Source: an uncultured Oscillospiraceae bacterium (GTDB lineage Bacteria; Bacillota; Clostridia; Oscillospirales; Acutalibacteraceae). From it: a stretch of 8,866 bases of DNA. The position numbers and the translations under genes were made by a program. A model generated the notes under the pieces. The model had not been told where the DNA came from. It saw nothing but the letters and a program-made list of their open reading frames with translations, and made no database searches. This document shows positions 1-5,009 of the stretch, piece after piece. The stretch spans positions 1 through 8,866 of the forward strand of contig CABSLJ010000102.1 in the NCBI GenBank assembly GCA_902478455.1. The letters are read 5' to 3'. Position 1 is the stretch's first letter. Each line of letters begins with the position of its first letter.

Positions 1-1612
1 CGGAAATAAAGAGCCCTTCGGGGCGTTTTTCCAGCGTGTAGGAAAGCCGCTGCGGCGCGCCGTTGTCTGTTTCGGGTGAAATGGCGTACAATTCCGCAGG
101 CTCCGCCGGGACGGCCATGGTTACGATGATGTTTTCCAGCGCCTCCGGTTCCTTCTGCGGCTTGTTCCAGCAGCCGTCGCTCGCTGTGAGATTCACAAGG
201 CTTACGAGCTTGCGCGCCGGGCTTTCCCGCAGGACGGCGTACACCCTGCCCGCTTCTCCGTGAACCGATGCCTCGCAGCCGGAGAAGGCGTATTCGTAGT
301 TGTCCCAGCCCATATGGGTCTTGGAGACGTCGCGCAGAGACGGATCGTAGAGGATGTGTCCGTGCCGGGTGATGAAGTCGCACCAGCGGCGCATTTCTTC
401 GGCAAAGGAGGGGGCCATTTCGGTGTAATCCACATAGTAGGCCTGGGTCAGAATTCCGTTGTCCTCCCCCAGCGCCAGATGGAAGGCTCCGTGGGAGGAG
501 ATGGCCGCCATGGTAAGCAGCGCCGCCTCCTGCCCTTCGGAAACCGCGCCGTCGAGATAGGGCCGTATGTAGGCGGCCAGCACCACCGGCTTGCCGGGGG
601 CGCAGCGCTTGGCGTCCTCAATGATTTCCCCGAGATCGCCGAAGCGGTCGTAGGGGTTCCATACCTCGATGTAAATCGCATCGAGCGGGGCGGAGGCCAC
701 CGTGTCCACCGGCCAGTTGCCCACGTTGTTAAAGACCAGCACGGCGTCGCCGTGGCCTTTCTGGGCGAGGATGCGGCGGGTGTCGGCAATCACGCCGGGA
801 AACTCCCGCTCCAGCTGTTCGGCGCGCTTGATCCCCTGATAATGGGTCTCCCCCCATTTGGGGCAGCCGTAGGTGTCGATGTGGATGCCCTCGAAGCCCA
901 GGGAAACGGCCTGCGCGTACTGGCCGACGATGTGCCTCCTCCAGGGCAGCTCCCCGGAAAGCCCCATGATTTTGAGCTTTCCGATGAAGTCATAGGGCTC
1001 TCCCGTGCCGGAGCACAGCGCCCAGTCGGGATGGTCGTGATAAAAGGCGTGGCTTGCGGCGTAGACCGCGCCGTAGGCGATGGGCCGCATGCCGCATTTC
1101 TTGCACAAAGCGATCTTTTCTTTCACCACCCGCAGACTCAGGCTCCGTCCCATGAGGTCTGTAAAATCCTCCTGTGGAGGCAAAAGTTGCTCGTGGCGGT
1201 ACATCCAGTCGTAAAACTGCACGTGAGTGATGTGCTGGCGCGCCATACTCTTTACGTCGGCGGCGTCCTCCTCGTCCGAGCGGTCAAAGCCGCACAGAAA
1301 GCCGTAGCGGAAGGTCCTGCCGGGACCGTCCACGACGTCAAAGGCGGTGTAAGCGGCACAGGGACCGTCCGGGGTTTCCACCGTGGCCGCCGCGCCGAAG
1401 CCCTGGAACTCCTCCTCGTAGCTTCCGGCGCTGACGGCGGCGCGCCCGCCGCACAGCCGCCCGGTTTCTACCAGAATCGTATCCAGCCCGCGGGTGATCT
1501 CCACCCGGTAGGGAGCGTCCTGCGGCAGCGAAGCGCCGCACTCGAGAAGCAGCGTGACCGGTTCCCCGGAACGGTACTGGCAGCGGTCGGGATACAGTAT
1601 GATATTTTCCAT
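1..1612 (-). CDS. GH66-family glycoside hydrolase (dextranase / CITase-like), cytoplasmic, 3' end outside the window
   Basis: The frame is open from ATG at 1612 to the left edge: 537 codons, no stop. Seen: residues 1-110 form a beta-rich N-terminal region opening MENIILYPDRCQYRSGEPV. HVQFYDWM lies at 130-137, GFEGIHIDTYG at 239-249 and IYIEVWNPYDRF at 313-324. LALGEDNGILTQAYY lies at about 379-393, followed by a strand-rich region with LVSLVNL near 469-475. Known for family 66: an Asp nucleophile and a Glu acid/base about 70 residues apart cleave or transglycosylate alpha-1,6-glucan; D246 and E316 fit. There is no signal peptide or membrane segment, and 13 cysteines (including a CKKC at 170-173) suit the cytosol. 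The gene starts 4 bp after the upstream permease stop, and its SD-like AAGGGG overlaps the end of that permease gene, suggesting translational coupling. Probable role: processing an imported isomalto-oligosaccharide or related glucan. Family is fairly sure; hydrolase versus transferase cannot be settled. Confidence 0.82.
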   Translation of the reverse strand, partial: MENIILYPDRCQYRSGEPVTLLLECGASLPQDAPYRVEITRGLDTILVETGRLCGGRAAVSAGSYEEEFQGFGAAATVETPDGPCAAYTAFDVVDGPGRTFRYGFLCGFDRSDEEDAADVKSMARQHITHVQFYDWMYRHEQLLPPQEDFTDLMGRSLSLRVVKEKIALCKKCGMRPIAYGAVYAASHAFYHDHPDWALCSGTGEPYDFIGKLKIMGLSGELPWRRHIVGQYAQAVSLGFEGIHIDTYGCPKWGETHYQGIKRAEQLEREFPGVIADTRRILAQKGHGDAVLVFNNVGNWPVDTVASAPLDAIYIEVWNPYDRFGDLGEIIEDAKRCAPGKPVVLAAYIRPYLDGAVSEGQEAALLTMAAISSHGAFHLALGEDNGILTQAYYVDYTEMAPSFAEEMRRWCDFITRHGHILYDPSLRDVSKTHMGWDNYEYAFSGCEASVHGEAGRVYAVLRESPARKLVSLVNLTASDGCWNKPQKEPEALENIIVTMAVPAEPAELYAISPETDNGAPQRLSYTLEKRPEGLFIS

Positions 1613-1616
1613 AGAA

Positions 1617-2456
1617 TCACCCCTTGACCGCGCCGGCGGAAATGCCCTTGACGTAGTATTTCTGGAAAATCAAGAAGATGATGACCGCGGGAATGAGCGC
1701 CACAAACGCGCCGCCCGCCATCAGTCCCCAGGAGGTGCTGTACTGCTGGATGAAGGTGGAAATAGCCAGCGGCACGGTGTAAAGTTGCCTTTTCTGCAAA
1801 AAGAAGACCGAGCGACCGTATTCGTTCCAGTAGTAGACGGTGTTCAACAGCACCACCGTCAGGGTGACCGGCTTTAAGACGGGGAAGAGCACCCGCCACA
1901 GCACCGAAAAGTTGTTGCAGCCGTCGATGATGGCGGCCTCCTCCATCTCCACCGGCGTGTTGCGGATGAAGCCGGTATAGAGAAAGATGGCGAAGGGCAG
2001 GCTGCTGGCCACGCAGACCAGGATGATCCCCCACAGGGTGTTGACCGCCTGAAGGGTGCGCATGGTCAGGTACAGTGGAACGGTGCTGATGATGGTGGGA
2101 ATGGCCATACTGAAGATGAAGACGTTGTAGACGGCGTTTGTCAGCTTTGTTTTGCTGCGCGCGATGATATAGGCGGCGGCGCAGGAGATCAACACCGTGA
2201 GGATCACGCCGCTTACTGTGACGACGGCCGAATTGAGCATGGCCAGCCCCAGATTGCTTTCTTCCCACGAGGTGGTAATATTATCCGGCGTGAAGGAGGG
2301 CACGTGCCAAATTCCCAGCTGGCTCATTTCTTCCGGGGTGGAAAAGGTGATCTGAAACAGCACAAAGAAGGGGATAAAAGAGATCAGGGACATCAGAATA
2401 ATAACAGGGTAGAGCACCGCCTTTTTCATCCTGCGGCGCTTTCCGAACGATTTCAT
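1617..2456 (-). CDS. Carbohydrate ABC transporter permease, MalG-type (CUT1)
   Basis: This 279-residue inner-membrane protein is of normal length for the MalG-like half of a sugar importer. A basic N-terminus (KRRRMKK) leads into a first membrane helix at about 13-36. Further helices lie near 72-98, 108-130, 141-163, 198-216 and 246-266. The cytoplasmic EAA loop, which docks the ATPase, reads EEAAIIDGCNNF at 172-183 and continues to FPVLKP. The end, VKGISAGAVKG, is typical of MalG-type subunits. The start at 2456 is supported by an AAGGAGG-type site 7 bp upstream. The gap to the preceding permease gene is 15 bp and to the downstream GH66 gene 4 bp, so the three are co-transcribed. The substrate is not readable from this subunit; gluco-oligosaccharides are inferred from the neighbouring hydrolase. 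Confidence 0.95.
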   Translation of the reverse strand: MKSFGKRRRMKKAVLYPVIILMSLISFIPFFVLFQITFSTPEEMSQLGIWHVPSFTPDNITTSWEESNLGLAMLNSAVVTVSGVILTVLISCAAAYIIARSKTKLTNAVYNVFIFSMAIPTIISTVPLYLTMRTLQAVNTLWGIILVCVASSLPFAIFLYTGFIRNTPVEMEEAAIIDGCNNFSVLWRVLFPVLKPVTLTVVLLNTVYYWNEYGRSVFFLQKRQLYTVPLAISTFIQQYSTSWGLMAGGAFVALIPAVIIFLIFQKYYVKGISAGAVKG

Positions 2457-2471
2457 CGTGCATCCTCCTTT

Positions 2472-3356
2472 CTACGCGTTATCTTCCATTTTTTTGGTTG
2501 CCATAAACGAGATCGTGACCGGCACAAGGATGGTAAGGAACAGCAGCACCGCCACGGCCGAGGAATAGCCCGCGTTGCCCGCCGAGCTCTGCCGGTAGAT
2601 GAAGACGCTCAGCGATTCCGTAAAGAAGCCTGGTCCGCCGCCGGTTAAGGACATGATGATGTCAAAGATGGACATGCAGCCGATGATGTTGGTGATGATG
2701 TTGACCCGCAGCGAAGGTCCCAAAAGCGGAATTTTGATGAAAATAAGCTCTTTTAAGTAGCTTGCGCCGTCGATCAGCGCCGCTTCATGTACCGAATCGG
2801 AAATGGTTTGCAGGCCGGAGATGTAGATCATCATATCTCCTCCGATGGCCTGCCACAGATTGATGATCAGAATCACGACGATGGCGGCCTTTGGGTCGGC
2901 AAGCCAGTCGCTGTAAAGCTGAGGAAGGCCCAGGCCTTCCAGCGTGGTCTTCAGCACGCCGCCCTCGCTGGAGAGAATCAGCACCCAAATGTAGCCCATG
3001 ATCAGGGGGCTTATGATGTTGGGCAGGTAGACCAGCGTGCGCACAAGGCCGCTGCCTTTTAAGCCTTCATCCAGAATGAGAGCGTAGATCAGACCAAACA
3101 AATTCAGGGAAACCGCCCCGAACACGCCGAAGATCAGGGTATTCTTCATGGCGTTGAGAGCCCTGTCGTCCTTAAAAAAGTCAAAGAAGTTTTCCAATCC
3201 CACAAAATCCATCCGGCCAAAACCGTCCCAGTTGGTAAAGGACAGCAGAATACCCTGTAAGATGGGGAATAGGAAGAATACGAAGAATAGCGCGCAGGCC
3301 GGCAGCAGCATGAGCATGTGCAGGTTGCGTTTCACCCTCAGCATCCGTTTCTTCAT
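2472..3356 (-). CDS. Carbohydrate ABC transporter permease, MalF-type (CUT1)
   Basis: This is the first of the two membrane subunits, 294 residues from the chosen start. An in-frame ATG at 3374 would add six residues (MREGDC), but it has no ribosome binding site. The ATG at 3356 has GAGAGGGAG ending 5 bp upstream, so 3356 is preferred. Six membrane helices are visible at about 14-38, 73-95, 108-130, 157-178, 216-236 and 265-285. The EAA loop is HEAALIDGASYLKELIFIKIP (190-210). The segment LTGGGPGFFTESLSVFIYRQ, starting at 237, is characteristic of CUT1 MalF/UgpA-like permeases. The short N-terminus, without the long extra periplasmic domain of enterobacterial MalF, matches Gram-positive versions. 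It would pair with the MalG-type subunit immediately downstream to form the translocation channel. Confidence 0.95.
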   Translation of the reverse strand: MKKRMLRVKRNLHMLMLLPACALFFVFFLFPILQGILLSFTNWDGFGRMDFVGLENFFDFFKDDRALNAMKNTLIFGVFGAVSLNLFGLIYALILDEGLKGSGLVRTLVYLPNIISPLIMGYIWVLILSSEGGVLKTTLEGLGLPQLYSDWLADPKAAIVVILIINLWQAIGGDMMIYISGLQTISDSVHEAALIDGASYLKELIFIKIPLLGPSLRVNIITNIIGCMSIFDIIMSLTGGGPGFFTESLSVFIYRQSSAGNAGYSSAVAVLLFLTILVPVTISFMATKKMEDNA

Positions 3357-3361
3357 ACAAT

Positions 3362-3370
3362 CTCCCTCTC
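3362..3370 (-). promoter_or_regulatory. Ribosome binding site that fixes the MalF-type permease start
   Basis: On the minus strand GAGAGGGAG lies 5 nt before the ATG at 3356. It falls inside the six extra codons that would follow the alternative ATG at 3374, which has only A/T-rich sequence upstream. This favours initiation at 3356. Confidence 0.7.
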
Positions 3371-3381
3371 GCATAAAATTT

Positions 3382-3421
3382 TCGGCGCGCGCCCGCCGCG
3401 TAAGCTGCGAACGCGCGCCGA
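3382..3421 (-). repeat. Intercistronic GC-rich inverted repeat between binding-protein and permease genes
   Basis: Arms at 3382-3391 and 3412-3421 are perfectly complementary over 10 bp (CGGCGCGCG core) around a 20-nt loop. The repeat sits in the 97-bp gap after the binding-protein stop and before the permease start. On the transcribed strand it is followed by AAAATTTT, not a long T-run, so it is at best a weak terminator. Known precedent: hairpins after the binding-protein gene in sugar ABC operons (for example malE-malF) protect the upstream mRNA or limit read-through, so that binding protein exceeds permease. That role here is inference. Confidence 0.7.
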
Positions 3422-3445
3422 TTCAGTCCGGTCTTTGTGCGTCTG

Positions 3446-4801
3446 TCAGCCGTTGGCGGCTTCGTAGGCGCTGTTCCACATGGCGAGATAGTCTCTCGCA
3501 AAATCTTCAGGGGTGGCGTACTTGTCTACAAAGATGTTCTGCACCAGACGGCCGTATTCGTCGCTGTTGAAAGCGCCGGGCAGGTTCTGGGTGAACATTT
3601 CCACCTGCGCGCTGCCGAGGACCTCTTTGACCTCGTCCTTGATGAAGGACCAGTTGGCGTCCACATCGGTGCGGGCGGGGATGGTGCCGTTCTTTTCGCA
3701 GAAGGCCTTCATCGCGTCGGGGGAGGTCATACGCTCAAGCACCTTCTTGGCGGCGGCGATCTCCTCAGGGGAGGAGGAAGCGGAAATGGCGATCTGACCT
3801 TCCAGCGGGCCGCCCACGGAGGGCTTGGTGTCGGGCATGATGGAGGGATAGGCCATAAAGCCGATGCTCTTGAAATCTGGATTTTTTTCCTGCATGGTGG
3901 CAAGAGCCCACATGCCCTGGCTGACAAAGGCGGCCTTGCCGTTTACAAAGGCGTCGGCCAGATTGTCAGTGGTAGCGGTGACGACGTTGGAGTTGACGAG
4001 TTCTTTTTCCTTGAGCTCCATCATGCACTTGGCAAAGGTGGCGAGCACGCCGTCGGCGTCCTCGTTCCAGCCCAGGGCTTCGAGGTCGCTTTCGGCCATG
4101 GCGGTCTCATAGTCGACAAAGCCGAGCTCCTGCTTGGCGACGCCCATGAGGGTGAATTCGGTGATGTGTCCCAGGCTCCAGGACTCTTTTCCGCCCATGT
4201 ACATGGGGGTCACGTCGGGCATTTCGGCCTTCACCTTTTCCAGCGCGGCCACAAACTCCTCCCAGGTTTCGGGAACCTCAATGTTTAAGGACTCCAGAAT
4301 CTCGGTGTTGTAGAAGATGCCCACGGCGCCCGAGCCCATCGGCACGGTGTAGACCTTGCCGCTCTTGACGTCGGTGGAGAGTTCCTTGGTGGAGGGCAGG
4401 GTGTTGTCCCACCACGGGCCTTCGCTCAAATCGAGGAATTTGCCCTGATTGATCATTTCCTGCGGGAGGCCCAGGCTGACCATGTCGGGAATCTCGTTGG
4501 TGGCGGCCTTCATCTGAAGAATCTGGGTGGCCTCCTTCTGGAATTCGGCCTGTACAGTGATCTTGTCGGGATTGTCACCGGAAATCAGGTCGGGGAAAAA
4601 TTCCTCAAACCATTCCAGCATGGGCTGGGAACCGAACAGGAATTCGATGGTGACGGGCTCGACGTTCGCTTCAGACGAGGACGAACCGGTTGATTCGGTT
4701 GCCGGCTGAGACGATGCGGGGGCGTTCCCGTTTCCGCCGCAGCCTGCAAACATCAGGCAGACGAGGCAGAGGACCAGAACAAGGGCTACTGCTTTTTTCA
4801 T
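3446..4801 (-). CDS. Sugar-binding lipoprotein of CUT1 ABC transporter (extracellular solute-binding protein family 1)
   Basis: This 451-residue protein captures the sugar outside the membrane and delivers it to the two permeases. Residues 1-20 form a lipoprotein signal peptide (MKKA plus a hydrophobic core) ending FAG|C, with Cys21 as the lipidated residue. A Ser/Thr/Ala-rich tether covers about 22-48. The mature domain begins near VTIEFLFGSQP. A conserved family-1 block reads GKVYTVPMGSGAVGIFYNTEI at 148-168, and VSQGMWALATM in the C-terminal half is also typical. Length and layout are normal for MalE/MsmE-like proteins. An excellent AAGGAGG site (complement of 4813-4819) precedes the ATG at 4801. 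It is first in the operon, directly downstream of the divergent control region, as expected for the most highly expressed component. Ligand specificity cannot be read; isomalto-oligosaccharides are inferred from the GH66 gene. Confidence 0.95.
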   Translation of the reverse strand: MKKAVALVLVLCLVCLMFAGCGGNGNAPASSQPATESTGSSSSEANVEPVTIEFLFGSQPMLEWFEEFFPDLISGDNPDKITVQAEFQKEATQILQMKAATNEIPDMVSLGLPQEMINQGKFLDLSEGPWWDNTLPSTKELSTDVKSGKVYTVPMGSGAVGIFYNTEILESLNIEVPETWEEFVAALEKVKAEMPDVTPMYMGGKESWSLGHITEFTLMGVAKQELGFVDYETAMAESDLEALGWNEDADGVLATFAKCMMELKEKELVNSNVVTATTDNLADAFVNGKAAFVSQGMWALATMQEKNPDFKSIGFMAYPSIMPDTKPSVGGPLEGQIAISASSSPEEIAAAKKVLERMTSPDAMKAFCEKNGTIPARTDVDANWSFIKDEVKEVLGSAQVEMFTQNLPGAFNSDEYGRLVQNIFVDKYATPEDFARDYLAMWNSAYEAANG

Positions 4802-4826
4802 GGTGAATACAACCTCCTTTTTATCG

Positions 4827-4844
4827 CAAGGCCCTGTGGCCTTG
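4827..4844 (-). repeat. Small hairpin in the leader of the transport operon mRNA
   Basis: CAAGGCC (4827-4833) and GGCCTTG (4838-4844) form a perfect 7-bp stem around a 4-nt loop. The hairpin ends 7 nt upstream of the binding-protein Shine-Dalgarno stretch (4811-4819). It leaves the ribosome site free, so an mRNA-stabilising 5' hairpin is more likely than a translation block. No T-run follows, so it is not a terminator. Confidence 0.55.
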
Positions 4845-4872
4845 GCATTCGGCGTGTGTTCTTCCTGTTTTC

Positions 4873-4902
4873 AGGATAACATCCCCTGCAACGGCGTGTA
4901 AA
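4873..4902 (-). promoter_or_regulatory. Candidate sigma-A promoter of the transport operon
   Basis: On the minus strand TTTACA (4902-4897) is followed after 18 bp by TATCCT (4878-4873). These match the -35 consensus at 5 of 6 positions and the -10 at 4 of 6. Predicted transcription would start near 4866, giving a leader of about 65 nt that holds the hairpin at 4827-4844. The weak -10 and slightly long spacer fit an activator-dependent promoter. This is assigned by eye only. Confidence 0.45.
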
Positions 4903-4922
4903 TTCCTATTTGTTCCGATTCA

Positions 4923-4942
4923 GGTGTGATTTTTTCCACACC
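4923..4942. promoter_or_regulatory. Inverted repeat GGTGTG-N8-CACACC, possible operator
   Basis: The arms at 4923-4928 and 4937-4942 are perfect inverted 6-mers around an A/T-rich 8-bp centre (ATTTTTTC). The repeat lies about 20 bp upstream of the -35 of the leftward candidate promoter, between the two divergent genes. A dimeric regulator site is plausible. AraC-type regulators usually use direct repeats, so a different protein might bind here. It does not match the usual CcpA cre pattern. Confidence 0.4.
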
Positions 4943-4971
4943 GCTATACAAAACGCGCGTCCTGTTGTACA
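4941..4971. promoter_or_regulatory. Pair of imperfect direct repeats 21 bp apart, candidate AraC-type response regulator site
   Basis: CCGCTATACA (4941-4950) and CTGTTGTACA (4962-4971) match at 7 of 10 positions, with every mismatch a transition. They are offset by exactly 21 bp, about two helical turns, the arrangement expected for the two HTH units of an AraC-family dimer. The same bases can be read as a weak rightward promoter for the kinase gene: TATACA at 4945-4950, 17 bp, TACACT at 4968-4973. The repeats may therefore be promoter elements, an autoregulatory site, or both. Tentative. Confidence 0.35.
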
Positions 4972-4993
4972 CTAAATTCATCCGCTATTATAG

Positions 4994-5002
4994 AAAGGGG
5001 AG
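4994..5002 (+). promoter_or_regulatory. Ribosome binding site that fixes the histidine kinase GTG start
   Basis: AAAGGGGAG ends 7 nt before GTG at 5010. The next in-frame ATG (5025) is too far away, and the open frame further upstream back to 4926 has no ribosome site and would run through the promoter region. GTG 5010 is therefore chosen. Confidence 0.75.
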
Positions 5003-5009
5003 AGATTCT

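Noticed and set aside
260..1627. 455-codon open frame on the plus strand
   Set aside because: It lies antisense to the GH66 gene, whose minus-strand frame shows recognisable family motifs from end to end. The plus-strand translation has no recognisable domain, and long antisense frames are common in GC-rich genes.
1468..2268. 266-codon open frame on the minus strand
   Set aside because: It overlaps the MalG-type permease and the start of the GH66 gene in another frame, and its His/Arg/Gln-rich translation has no recognisable domain.
3357..3374. Upstream ATG adding six residues to the MalF-type permease
   Set aside because: There is no Shine-Dalgarno before it, while the ATG at 3356 has one inside these very codons.
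3437..4288. 283-codon open frame on the plus strand
   Set aside because: It is antisense to the binding-protein gene. The product is Gly/His/Val-rich without any domain, as expected from the complement of GC-biased codons.
4965..4991. TTGTAC ... TATTAT as the kinase promoter
   Set aside because: The spacer is only 15 bp, and transcription would start inside or next to the ribosome binding site at 4994-5002, leaving almost no leader.
4926..5009. Upstream in-frame GTG that would extend the kinase by 28 residues
   Set aside because: It has no ribosome binding site, lies within the promoter and repeat region, and GTG 5010 has a well-placed AAAGGGGAG.
4860..5009. CcpA catabolite-repression (cre) site in the control region
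   Set aside because: No stretch fits the usual TGWAANCGNTNWCA pattern. The 4923-4942 palindrome has a different core.
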